The notes under the pieces were generated by a model that saw only the letters and a program-made list of their open reading frames with translations, was not told the DNA's origin and did not search any database. From an uncultured Prevotella sp. (GTDB lineage Bacteria; Bacteroidota; Bacteroidia; Bacteroidales; Bacteroidaceae), in NCBI GenBank assembly GCA_905373605.1, contig CAJPTO010000017.1:1-25541 (forward strand): a stretch of DNA of 25,541 bases. Direction: 5' to 3'. This document shows, piece by piece, positions 7,574 to 15,137 of this stretch. Within the stretch, counting starts at the first letter, position 1. Each line of letters begins with the position of its first letter. The position numbers were made by a program, and so were the translations under genes.

Positions 7574-9763
7574 ATGAAGTTCCATCGCTTCCCAGTAGAA
7601 TATCAAATGGATTCGCACGATTGCGGACCTGCTTCCTTGAAAATTATTGCCAAGCACTTTGGCAAGTATTACTCATTGCAATATTTGCGCGACCGTTGCG
7701 GCATCACAAAAGAGGGTGTTTCGCTGCGCGACATCAGCATAGGGGCTGAAAACATCGGGCTGCGCACGCTGGCTGTGAAATGTGGAGTCGACGAAGTGGT
7801 TAACAAAGTCCCTTTTCCTGCTATCGTATTTTGGAACAACAACCATTTCGTTGTGGTGTACCATGCCGACAAGAAGCACATTTATGTTTCCGACCCCGCA
7901 AGAGGGCGCGTAAAGTATTCACACGGCGCATTCAAACAAGGGTGGTATCAAAAAGGAGAAACGCAAGGCGTGCTGCTTGCTGTTGAACCAACAGCCGACT
8001 TTAAGGAAACCAAGGCGGAAAAAGAACAAAGGCGTAACAGTTTTCTTAGCATTCTTAGGTATTTCACCCCTTATTCGCGCTCGTTCGCTTTGATATTCAC
8101 GATAATGCTTATTGTCACTGCATTGCAAGGCGTTTTGCCTTTCATATCAAAAGCGGTGATAGATGTAGGCATTAAAACACCGGATGTCAATTTCATCAAT
8201 ATGGTGCTTATCGGAAACGTCAGCATCTTGCTGAGCGTAATGGTTTTCAATGTGCTAAGAGATTGGATATTGCTGCATGTCACAGCGCGTGTTAACATTG
8301 CACTCATATCCGACTACCTGATAAAGCTGATGAACCTGCCTGTCAACTCCTTTGAGAACAAATTGATGGGCGACATCCTGCAACGCGCACAAGACCATGA
8401 ACGCATTCGCAGTTTCATCATGAACAACTCTTTGTCGCTTATCTTCTCTACGCTCACTTTTATTGTGTTTGGCATTATATTGCTGATCTACAATGTGGTT
8501 ATCTTCCTTATTTTCTTAACAGGTTCTGTGCTTTATGTTGGCTGGGTTTTGCTATTCTTGAGTGTCAGAAAGAAGTTAGACTGGGAGTATTTCGAACTTC
8601 TTTCGAGAAATCAAAGCTATTGGGTGGAAACGGTTTCGGCCATTCAAGATGTGAAGATAAACAATTACGAAAAGCAACGCCGTTGGAAATGGGAAGAAAT
8701 ACAGGCACGGTTGTATCATGTTAACAAGTGTGTGCTGGCCATAACCAATATGCAAAACTTGGGGGCGCAGTTCATAGAGAGCATCAAGAATATGGGCATC
8801 GTTTTCTTCTGTGCCGTGGCCGTCATCAATGGCGACATCACATTTGGTGTGATGATTTCAACACAGTTCATTATTGGTATGCTGAATGGACCGTTGTCGC
8901 AATTCATCAGTTTTGTTATGGGGGCGCAATACGCCAAGATTAGCTTTTTGCGTATCAACGAAATTCGGCAGTTGGAAGACGAGGAAGCTCTGCTCTCTGT
9001 TGGCAGCACGTGCATATTGCCCGACAATCGGTCAATCACCCTTTCTAATGTGCACTTTCAATACGCAGCAAACGCTCCTTTTGTGCTTAAAGGCATCTAC
9101 CTGCACATCCCCGAAAACAAGGTTACGGCAATTGTCGGCGGCAGTGGTTGTGGGAAATCCACCTTGCTGAAGCTTCTCGTAAGGCTTTATAAGCCAACAT
9201 ACGGCGACGTCAAAATGGATACGATGAATGTAGATGCCATCAACTTGCGGCAATGGCGAAACATGTGTGGTGTGGTGATGCAGGATGGGAAAGTGTTCAG
9301 CGATACCATCGTTAACAATATCGTGCTGGATGCTGAGCGCATTGACTATGACCGCTTGCACGAAGTATGCAAGATAGCCCAACTCGAAGAAGAAATAAAT
9401 GCCATGCCCAACGGTTTCGACACAATGGTTGGAGAAACAGGCCGTGGGCTTAGCGGCGGACAAAAGCAACGCTTACTTATTGCACGTGCGTTATACCGAA
9501 ACCCCAAGATGTTGTTTCTAGATGAAGCCACCAGTGCCTTGGACACCATCAACGAGCGTAAGATTGTAGACGCATTGAACAATGCCTTCGAACACCGCAC
9601 GGTCGTTGTTGTTGCACATAGGTTGAGTACAATACAGAATGCCGACCAAATTGTGGTGATGGACAAAGGATATGTCGTAGAAGTGGGGACTCACCAAACG
9701 CTGATTGAGAACAAAAAGCGATATTATGAACTGGTGTCTTCACAAACGCAAGTGGTACAGTGA
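7574..9763 (+). CDS. C39-peptidase ABC exporter (PCAT)
   Basis: A 729-aa bacteriocin-type exporter. Residues 1-130 form a C39 peptidase with catalytic Cys17 (DSHDCGPASL), His91 (NNHFVVVYH) and Asp107 (SDPARG). About residues 160-450 form the six-helix membrane domain. The ATPase domain has Walker A GGSGCGKST (522-530), signature LSGGQ (626-630), Walker B MLFLDE (646-651) and the H-loop His682. All key residues are present, so peptidase and ATPase should both be active. The family removes leaders after Gly-Gly and exports the cargo, fitting the precursors at 2108 and 9908. The start at 7574 directly follows the HlyD stop; an earlier in-frame codon would overlap that gene by 11 codons. Confidence 0.93.
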   Translation: MKFHRFPVEYQMDSHDCGPASLKIIAKHFGKYYSLQYLRDRCGITKEGVSLRDISIGAENIGLRTLAVKCGVDEVVNKVPFPAIVFWNNNHFVVVYHADKKHIYVSDPARGRVKYSHGAFKQGWYQKGETQGVLLAVEPTADFKETKAEKEQRRNSFLSILRYFTPYSRSFALIFTIMLIVTALQGVLPFISKAVIDVGIKTPDVNFINMVLIGNVSILLSVMVFNVLRDWILLHVTARVNIALISDYLIKLMNLPVNSFENKLMGDILQRAQDHERIRSFIMNNSLSLIFSTLTFIVFGIILLIYNVVIFLIFLTGSVLYVGWVLLFLSVRKKLDWEYFELLSRNQSYWVETVSAIQDVKINNYEKQRRWKWEEIQARLYHVNKCVLAITNMQNLGAQFIESIKNMGIVFFCAVAVINGDITFGVMISTQFIIGMLNGPLSQFISFVMGAQYAKISFLRINEIRQLEDEEALLSVGSTCILPDNRSITLSNVHFQYAANAPFVLKGIYLHIPENKVTAIVGGSGCGKSTLLKLLVRLYKPTYGDVKMDTMNVDAINLRQWRNMCGVVMQDGKVFSDTIVNNIVLDAERIDYDRLHEVCKIAQLEEEINAMPNGFDTMVGETGRGLSGGQKQRLLIARALYRNPKMLFLDEATSALDTINERKIVDALNNAFEHRTVVVVAHRLSTIQNADQIVVMDKGYVVEVGTHQTLIENKKRYYELVSSQTQVVQ

Positions 9764-9850
9764 CGCGTTGAATGTCTGACACTTTCCCCGAAGCTGTGCG
9801 TGAGTTATCTGCTAAGAAGGCTTTCTCCTTTTCTTGCAGCTGTTTTAACG

Positions 9851-9875
9851 AGCGGTAAAAGACCGTTTTTCTAAT
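9851..9875 (+). terminator. possible weak terminator after the exporter
   Basis: AGCGGT and ACCGTT can pair (with one G-U) around an AAAAG loop, followed by a short T-run. This would separate the exporter operon from the second precursor. The stem is short, so partial readthrough is likely. No convincing promoter is visible in 9764-9907. Confidence 0.35.
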
Positions 9876-9889
9876 AAATGTATAACTAA

Positions 9890-10020
9890 AAACGTAAACA
9901 ACCAATTATGAAGAAACTAACGAAGAAAAGCTTAGACGAGCTGGCACAAACATTATCCGTTATTGGAGAAGCAAAGCAAAAGACGTATGTGGGCGGAGGC
10001 AATGGAACTTCGGCATCACC
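9890..10020 (+). repeat. identity block 1, second copy (leader region)
   Basis: Identical over 131 nt to 2090-2220. It covers the upstream 18 nt and the leader codons of the second precursor. Confidence 0.9.
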
Positions 10021-10498
10021 ATATACGATGAAAGAGTTTGATTACATGCTAGAACATGGCAATTGGCAAGGCGGTTTTGTCGAGGGAATGGGATTTGTGG
10101 CCAATGATGCGAATGTCTACGGGAACTATAAAAGCCCACTTACAGTGACACAGAGCTTCTATACATTTCCAGATTACATGCGGTCGTTGTCGTCTGACCC
10201 TTTTGAAGAGATAATAAAGGAATTGCTTAGCGAGTTAAAATTTTTCGATGGATTTTTGAAATTACGTGAGTACTTCGGACTTCAGTTAAAGGACATGACC
10301 ATAGACATTCAGGCGGAGCTTTTGGAGAAGGGTTACAACGGAACGTCCTCTTTCTCTATCGTTCGTGTCCCTGAACCCATTACAAATGGCTCGACAAAGT
10401 GTTTTACTTTCTCTGTTTATAATTCGGATACGGGCGAGTTTATTACCGCAAGGCAGTTCAATATATTTGGAATGTGGAATAATCCTGAAAAACAGTAA
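9908..10498 (+). CDS. GG-leader secreted protein precursor, copy 2
   Basis: A 196-aa paralogue of the protein at 2108-2704. Leader and Gly-Gly-Gly cleavage region are identical, and the next 65 residues or so are nearly identical (WQGGFVEGMGFVANDANVYG). The central part (about residues 98-145) is replaced by an acidic, helix-prone stretch with EEIIKELLSELKFFDGFLKL. The C-terminal 50 residues are conserved in pattern (RVPEPITNGST, DTGEFITARQFNIFG). It contains one cysteine, absent from copy 1. The same C39 exporter should process it because the leaders match exactly. The pairing with its own esterase-like gene, 61 nt downstream, repeats the arrangement of copy 1. Function unknown; two variants of one exported product is the likeliest reading. 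Confidence 0.8.
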   Translation: MKKLTKKSLDELAQTLSVIGEAKQKTYVGGGNGTSASPYTMKEFDYMLEHGNWQGGFVEGMGFVANDANVYGNYKSPLTVTQSFYTFPDYMRSLSSDPFEEIIKELLSELKFFDGFLKLREYFGLQLKDMTIDIQAELLEKGYNGTSSFSIVRVPEPITNGSTKCFTFSVYNSDTGEFITARQFNIFGMWNNPEKQ

Positions 10499-10559
10499 GT
10501 GGCAGATGATTGTTATTTATCGGTTCTCCTCATGTAATAAACCTTAGATTGTTGTAAAC

Positions 10560-12293
10560 ATGATTAATAAACATAGTAAGCGAACAGTATTTGCTTTCTT
10601 TCTCCTTTTTGTATCGCTCTTCGCAACAGCCAGCAACAAGTCGAACTTGTTCGGATACGGCTGGTGGCCACATTGTCAATACCCATATTTTCGGGTTGAT
10701 TTAGACACTAGCACTGCACAAAGGCGTTTGCAATTTGAAATCGTAGCCCCTCTCAAAGGTGTTTGGGCTACATTGTTGCCTGCATACCAACTTAAAGGCG
10801 AGACAAACGACATCATGGTGAAAGTGAAGTATAAGTCGAAAGATGTAAGGCACTTCTACGTAACGCTCAATTCCATTGTTGAAGGTGGCCGAATAGTTCG
10901 CCGCGACACGATAACGTTGCCCACATCGCCCAGTTTGGCGGAGGCAACAAGCCAAGTACGTTTACAGCATGCAGACCTGTTAAGGGTTTCTTTAGAGGCT
11001 ACAGGCAAGGAAGATACTTTGGGAATCATCCAGCTGGCAGGCTTTGGTGTGTATGCCGACGGGTTGAAACTAAGCAATGAAGTGGCAGATACAGCTATCG
11101 CGCCCTTGTTCGACCGCAACGGCTTGCTTCACTGGGGATATGGCAATTACGAGAACCTGCCTTTTATGGATAATCAAATTCTTGCCGTTGGTGAGACCAT
11201 ACATGGCACGAGCACAATGAATGCCATCGCGATGGACGTGATTAAAGAACGCGTGCTGAAGCATCAATGTAAGTTGGTGGTGCTGGAACTGCCAATGGAG
11301 AGCACCTTCTATATAAATAGGTATGTGAAAAACGACACGCGGTTTAAACGTGATTACGTAGCGCATTACTTAGATGACACTTTGTTTGGCGAAGCCACAA
11401 TGCGGTTTATTGACTGGCTAAGGCAATACAACGTAACACACAACAACAGCGTTTCGGTACTTGGTTTTGACACGAATAGCGAATGGCTGATGGGGCAAGT
11501 AGACCTTTTCAACTTTTTCTATACGCTTAATGATGGAAATAAGTCGCCAGAGATGGCTGCTTTCTGTAAAGCAGTGCTACATGATATGAGAATTTCCTCC
11601 CAAAGAAACGTATCTGCCTTGCTCGACAGCAGTAAGTCCGTAAGGGATAGTCTACGAGAAGACGAGCGACTGTTGGTTCATAAGGCCATACGACTAATGC
11701 AATGGTATGCAAAGCAGCCCATGAAGTATGCTCAGCGCGACTGGCTAATGGCACATTTCACGCAATTTGCAGTCGATAGTGTTTTTCCAAAAGAAACTGT
11801 GGTCACGATGTATGGGCACGCCTTGCATTTGAACAATGCATTGGCTTTAGGATATGTGCATCCCGACTATTTTAGCACTGGGCATTTCTTAAAAAAAACG
11901 TACGGAGAACGTTATTGCAACGTTGACATTGCTACTTATCAAGGGGAAACAATAGTGAGTGAAAAGTTTGGTTCTTTTAGCGGCGGTAAGCTAGCTGCTG
12001 TGCCAATGCGCAGTGTTGAGTACCAACTTGGACAGTTGGGTGTAGACTCGGTTTACTTACCCATGAGTAAGCTTCTACGCAACGAAGTATTACAAATGCG
12101 GGCGGCAGGGAATGGAAGCTTAAAGGTGCAATTACTTTATTGCTATCCCCAAGCACGAGTTGATGGCGTGCTATTTGTTCGTAAGGTTAAGCCTGTGATG
12201 AAGAGCGAACAGACAATAAAAGAATGGAAAATGGGTTCCATGCCTATGTTTAACGCTTACAAAGAGGCATTAGACAAGATGAAAGCCATGTAA
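10560..12293 (+). CDS. secreted erythromycin-esterase-like protein, copy 2
   Basis: A 577-aa paralogue of 2793-4511. It has its own signal peptide (MINKHSKRTVFAFFLLFVSL, then FATAS), the motifs GETIHG (Glu212, His215), LELPMES and YGHALH, and the same final residues YKEALDKMKAM. The active-site segment and the 3' end are identical in DNA to copy 1, while the N-terminal region and the part after the active site differ at many positions. This pattern suggests repeated gene conversion of functionally important parts. The change of A-H-T-M-H to G-H-A-L-H keeps both histidines. Like copy 1 it directly follows a GG-leader precursor, so each precursor appears to have its own partner protein. Confidence 0.8.
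   Translation: MINKHSKRTVFAFFLLFVSLFATASNKSNLFGYGWWPHCQYPYFRVDLDTSTAQRRLQFEIVAPLKGVWATLLPAYQLKGETNDIMVKVKYKSKDVRHFYVTLNSIVEGGRIVRRDTITLPTSPSLAEATSQVRLQHADLLRVSLEATGKEDTLGIIQLAGFGVYADGLKLSNEVADTAIAPLFDRNGLLHWGYGNYENLPFMDNQILAVGETIHGTSTMNAIAMDVIKERVLKHQCKLVVLELPMESTFYINRYVKNDTRFKRDYVAHYLDDTLFGEATMRFIDWLRQYNVTHNNSVSVLGFDTNSEWLMGQVDLFNFFYTLNDGNKSPEMAAFCKAVLHDMRISSQRNVSALLDSSKSVRDSLREDERLLVHKAIRLMQWYAKQPMKYAQRDWLMAHFTQFAVDSVFPKETVVTMYGHALHLNNALALGYVHPDYFSTGHFLKKTYGERYCNVDIATYQGETIVSEKFGSFSGGKLAAVPMRSVEYQLGQLGVDSVYLPMSKLLRNEVLQMRAAGNGSLKVQLLYCYPQARVDGVLFVRKVKPVMKSEQTIKEWKMGSMPMFNAYKEALDKMKAM
11193..11457 (+). repeat. identity block 2, second copy (esterase active-site region)
   Basis: Counterpart of 3411-3675, with a 241-nt perfect match and then a single mismatch before divergence resumes. 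Confidence 0.9.
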
Positions 12294-12621
12294 ATTTTCC
12301 TGATATGAAGATAGCATTCTTAACAACACTCGACCCCGATGACGCTAACACGTGGTAGGGAACATCAAACCACATCCTGCAAACCTTGCGAAAGAGCCAC
12401 GAAGTGAAGGTTGTTGGGCATAACATGCTTCCACAAGCATTGTGCTTTGCAAAAAACAAAGTTGCACCAAAGCGTGACATGTGCGAATATTCACTCGTCT
12501 TTGGCCGGCTGTGTGCAAAAGAAGTGGCGGATTGCTACCTGATGTTTCTCGGCGACTTATATCTTGCACCTTATCTTGAGGCAAACATCCCCTTGGTTCA
12601 CCTAAGCGATGTTACCTATCA
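12250..12621 (+). repeat. identity block 3, second copy (ends at duplication junction)
   Basis: Counterpart of 4468-4839. The first 286 nt are perfectly identical. Homology stops after 12621, eleven bases before a large inverted repeat. Confidence 0.9.
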
Positions 12622-12754
12622 TAGCATTACAACAACAAGCCTGCCCAGCGCAACCAAGGCCGAAAGCGGTGGGCTTTGGCACAGGTTTGTTGGGCAGGCT
12701 TGTTGGTTTTCGATGCCGTTCGCACTGGCTGGGCAATGCTTTTGGGGCATTTAA
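12305..12754 (+). pseudogene. truncated GT4 glycosyltransferase copy
   Basis: The 5' third of the GT4 gene at 4523-5632, carrying the same TAG at 12356-12358. Homology ends at 12621, after codons for HLSDVTYH. The frame then runs through unrelated sequence (an inverted repeat) to a TAA at 12752-12754. It lacks the whole C-terminal nucleotide-sugar-binding half, so it cannot be an active GT4. It marks the right end of the duplicated segment; trpS lies beyond on the opposite strand. The shared TAG shows that the stop was present before the duplication, or was spread by conversion within identity block 3. Confidence 0.85.
12633..12705. repeat. nested inverted repeat at the duplication junction
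   Basis: CAACAAGCCTGCCCA (12633-12647) and its exact complement TGGGCAGGCTTGTTG (12691-12705) flank an inner pair, CCAAGGCC (12654-12661) and GGCTTTGG (12672-12679, one G-U), around a 10-nt loop. It lies between the converging truncated GT4 and trpS and may act as a bidirectional terminator, but neither side has a strong T-run. Its position 11 nt from the end of the duplication is notable. Confidence 0.65.
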
Positions 12755-12787
12755 GCAAGCCGAAAGGCGATGATGGCGCGCGGTGCG

Positions 12788-13771
12788 TTATCTAAATCCG
12801 ATGATGCGGCGCACTTCTTTCAGCGTTTCGCTGGCACTGGCGCGAGCCACTTCGGCCCCTTCTTGTGCAATGCGGTCGAGCAAGGCAGTGTTGCTGCTGT
12901 ATTCCCTAATTCGTTCGCGAATGGGAGAAACGGTTTTGATGATGTCTTCGGCAATCTGCTTCTTCAAGTCGCCGTAACGGATGGAGCAATCGTTCCATTT
13001 CTCATCGAAATAGTTGTAGGTTTCCTGGTCAGAGCAAATGCGCAGGAATGTAAAGAGGTTTTCTATCACCTCAGGTTTCACGCTGTTGGGAGTTTGTGGC
13101 CCCATGTCGGTAACGGCTTTCATCACTTTCTTTCGTATGGCCGCATCTTCTTCGTAGAGATATATGCAGTTGCCGTCGCTCTTTCCCATTTTTCCGCTGC
13201 CGTCCAGCCCTGGAACTTTCACGGCTTGCGTATTAAAGTAGAAGTTTTGTGGTTCAGGAAAGAAGTCAACGCCGTAGATATGGTTGAAGCGGCGCGCACA
13301 TTTGCGTGCCATTTCCATGTTTTGCTCTTGGTCTTTGCCCACAGGCACCTTCTTTGCGCGATGCTGCAGAATGTCGGCAGCCATCAAAGTGGGGTAAGTT
13401 AGCAAGCCCGCGTTCACGTTGTCGGGTTGCTGGCGTGCCTTATCCTTAAATGTCGTTACGCGTTCCAGTTCGCCCAGGTACATGTTCATGTTGAAAAACA
13501 GGTATAGTTCGAGCGTTTCTTTCACGTCGCTTTGCACATATATCTTGGCTTTCTGTGGGTCGATGCCGCAAGCGAGGTACTCTGCGAGTATCACACGTGT
13601 GCTACGTTGTATGTCTTCGGGCTTCGGGCTTGTGGTAAGCGAGTGCCAATCGGCGATGAAGAAAAGGCTTTCGTACTCGTCTTGCATCTTCACGAAACTC
13701 TTTACTGCTCCGAAATAGTTGCCCAGGTGAAGATTTCCCGTGGGCCTAATTCCGCTTACTACTTTTTCCAT
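12788..13771 (-). CDS. trpS: tryptophanyl-tRNA synthetase
   Basis: A 327-aa class I aminoacyl-tRNA synthetase that charges tRNA-Trp in the cytosol. The N-terminus SGIRPTGNLHLGNYFG holds the HIGH-like signature (H15-L-G17), and GSGKMGKSDGN (residues 191-201) holds the KMSKS-type loop as KMGKS. Length is normal for a bacterial TrpRS. I start at 13771 (MEKVVSG); the frame stays open 74 codons further upstream, but only because a 9-bp tandem repeat happens to lack stops there, giving a low-complexity Cys/Thr/Pro/Leu extension that no TrpRS has. A housekeeping gene that marks the edge of the accessory locus. Confidence 0.96.
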   Translation of the reverse strand: MEKVVSGIRPTGNLHLGNYFGAVKSFVKMQDEYESLFFIADWHSLTTSPKPEDIQRSTRVILAEYLACGIDPQKAKIYVQSDVKETLELYLFFNMNMYLGELERVTTFKDKARQQPDNVNAGLLTYPTLMAADILQHRAKKVPVGKDQEQNMEMARKCARRFNHIYGVDFFPEPQNFYFNTQAVKVPGLDGSGKMGKSDGNCIYLYEEDAAIRKKVMKAVTDMGPQTPNSVKPEVIENLFTFLRICSDQETYNYFDEKWNDCSIRYGDLKKQIAEDIIKTVSPIRERIREYSSNTALLDRIAQEGAEVARASASETLKEVRRIIGFR

Positions 13772-13814
13772 GTTTATGTTTGTTGTTTTATTTTTATTGT
13801 TGAAAGGGGATATC

Positions 13815-13967
13815 GGACAAGTCGGACAAGTCGGACAAATCGGACAAATCGGATAAATCGGATAAGTCGGACAGGTCGGACAAGTCAGACAGGTCGGATA
13901 AGTCAGACAAGTCAGACAGGTCAGATAAGTCAGACAGGTCAGACAAGTCGGACAGCTCCGACAGGTC
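13815..13967. repeat. 17-copy 9-bp tandem repeat upstream of trpS
   Basis: Seventeen consecutive units of a GGACAAGTC-like 9-mer (variants GGATAAATC, AGACAGGTC, GGACAGCTC and others) fill exactly 153 bp. It occupies most of the 261-bp gap between the trpS start and the tRNA-Val terminator, so it lies in the trpS promoter or leader. On the - strand the unit reads GACTTGTCC. Units at the two ends differ more, as in an ageing array. A role in trpS expression or simple slippage are both possible. Confidence 0.9.
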
Positions 13968-14032
13968 AAACCTGCAAAGAACGGCCAGCTCAATCAGGAA
14001 AGCCAGCCTAATTGCCCACGCCCTTGTTAAAC

Positions 14033-14064
14033 AAAAAATCCCGCAACCATGTTAGATTGCGGGA
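14033..14064 (-). terminator. terminator of tRNA-Val
   Basis: On the - strand, TCCCGCAA and TTGCGGGA form a perfect 8-bp stem around a 10-nt loop, followed by six T residues. It begins about 10 nt after the tRNA 3' end: a classical rho-independent terminator. Confidence 0.88.
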
Positions 14065-14074
14065 CTTTGCGATG

Positions 14075-14149
14075 TGGGCGTTGACGGATTCGAACCGCCG
14101 ACCCTCTGCTTGTAAGGCAGATGCTCTAAACCAGCTGAGCTAAACGCCC
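14075..14149 (-). tRNA. tRNA-Val (anticodon UAC)
   Basis: A 75-nt cloverleaf. The acceptor stem GGGCGTT pairs with AACGCCC; the D-arm TTAGCTCAGCTGG, the anticodon arm TCTGC-CTTACAA-GCAGA and the T-arm GGCGGTTCGAATCCGTC are all canonical. The anticodon is TAC, so it reads valine GTN codons. The discriminator is A and CCA is not encoded, as is usual in Bacteroidetes. It does not read TAG and so cannot explain the amber codons in the GT4 gene. Confidence 0.96.
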
Positions 14150-14172
14150 GTGCTTTGTTTCTAAAAGCGATG

Positions 14173-14204
14173 CAAAGGTAGATGTTTTTTTTCGAACGGC
14201 CAAA
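14173..14204 (-). promoter_or_regulatory. promoter of tRNA-Val
   Basis: On the - strand, TTTG (14201-14204) is followed after exactly 20 bp by TACCTTTG (14173-14180). This is a full match to the Bacteroidetes -33/-7 consensus, placed 24 nt before the tRNA 5' end. Confidence 0.85.
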
Positions 14205-14360
14205 CAAAAGTGGGGAAAATGTTGCTGCAATCCGTCATTTTCTCTTTTCCCGCACCATTCTTTGCTTGGGAAATGCCCGAAAGGGCAGTGCAGGGCGATG
14301 CAAAAATGCCCGACAAGTGATGGCGTTTCTTATTTTGGGAGATGCCTTGACCACCCCTCT

Positions 14361-15137
14361 CTACTTCCGAACGATGGCCCGCAAGGCAAACCATGCGTGC
14401 ATCATCAGCGTTAGCGGCAAACCATAATGGGCACGCATCACGGCGAAACGCTCTTTCAGTGAGGCGCGGTGGTTCTTTACCGTCATGCCTCCATCGAGGT
14501 AATTGGCCACCACGGCTTGCAGGTTTTTAAGTTTTAAGCCAGACGCTTCTCCTGCTTTCATCACCCGAATGCACCAATCCACGTCGGCCGAAAAGCGATA
14601 ATCAAGGTTGTAGGGCGTTTGTTTGGCCAGTTCGGTGAGGGCGTAAAAGGCCTGATGGCACACCAACATGCCACGGGAGAACGAATGCCACGACAGTCCC
14701 GAGCGTGGGACACGGCGGCGATGGCGCAGGAAACGGCCCTCGCCATCAACAATGTCGGTGTCGCCATACAGCACCGCGGGCAGCGTTTCGGCTTCGCCCA
14801 CGGCGTTAGCCACGGCTTCGAGCGTGTTGGGAGAGGGAAAAACATCGCCGGCATTGATGAACACAAGATAGGTGCCAGTGGCCAAGGCGATGCCTTTGTT
14901 CATGGCATCATACAACCCTTTGTCGGCTTCGGCCTTCACTTCTACTACATGTGGGTTGTGGCTTTGCACCATCTGCTCCGCATATTGACTGATGAGCGTG
15001 CGTGTGTTGTCGGTAGAAAGCCCGTCGATGAGCAAGTGTTCAACGTGGGGATAGATTTGTTCGGCCACGCTTTTCAGCGTTCGGGGCAGTTCTGCTGCTG
15101 CGTTATAAGTGCAAGTGATTACCGAAATCGTTATCAT
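14361..15137 (-). CDS. GT2-family glycosyltransferase (WcaE-like)
   Basis: A 258-aa enzyme when started at MITISVITCTYN (15137), where ATG overlaps the TGA of the upstream GT4 gene; a start 3 codons earlier (15146) is possible. Features are LLIDGLSTDNT, EADKGLYDAMNKGIALATG and VFINAGD, the pattern of GT2 enzymes similar to colanic-acid WcaE. It should add a sugar to a lipid-linked or capsular intermediate at the inner membrane. It stops with TAG, showing that TAG is an ordinary stop in this genome. The 200 bp between it and tRNA-Val hold only the tRNA promoter. Confidence 0.9.
   Translation of the reverse strand: MITISVITCTYNAAAELPRTLKSVAEQIYPHVEHLLIDGLSTDNTRTLISQYAEQMVQSHNPHVVEVKAEADKGLYDAMNKGIALATGTYLVFINAGDVFPSPNTLEAVANAVGEAETLPAVLYGDTDIVDGEGRFLRHRRRVPRSGLSWHSFSRGMLVCHQAFYALTELAKQTPYNLDYRFSADVDWCIRVMKAGEASGLKLKNLQAVVANYLDGGMTVKNHRASLKERFAVMRAHYGLPLTLMMHAWFALRAIVRK

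Noticed and set aside
244..9763. Reading the locus as a lanthipeptide cluster because of the LanC-like gene
   Set aside because: No LanB, LanM or LanKC dehydratase is present, precursor 1 lacks cysteine, and the LanC-like protein shows no zinc ligands.
244..12754. Insertion sequence or transposase behind the duplication
   Set aside because: No transposase frame or terminal inverted repeats with target duplications were found around the duplicated segment.
12770..13402. Open frame of 210 codons on the + strand
   Set aside because: It lies antisense within trpS and has no recognisable motif; it is a by-product of trpS codon use.
13532..14011. 159-codon + strand frame rich in Ser-Arg-Thr repeats, and the - strand extension of trpS rich in Cys-Leu-Thr
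   Set aside because: Both arise because the 9-bp tandem repeat is free of stops in all phases; low-complexity translation is not evidence of a gene.
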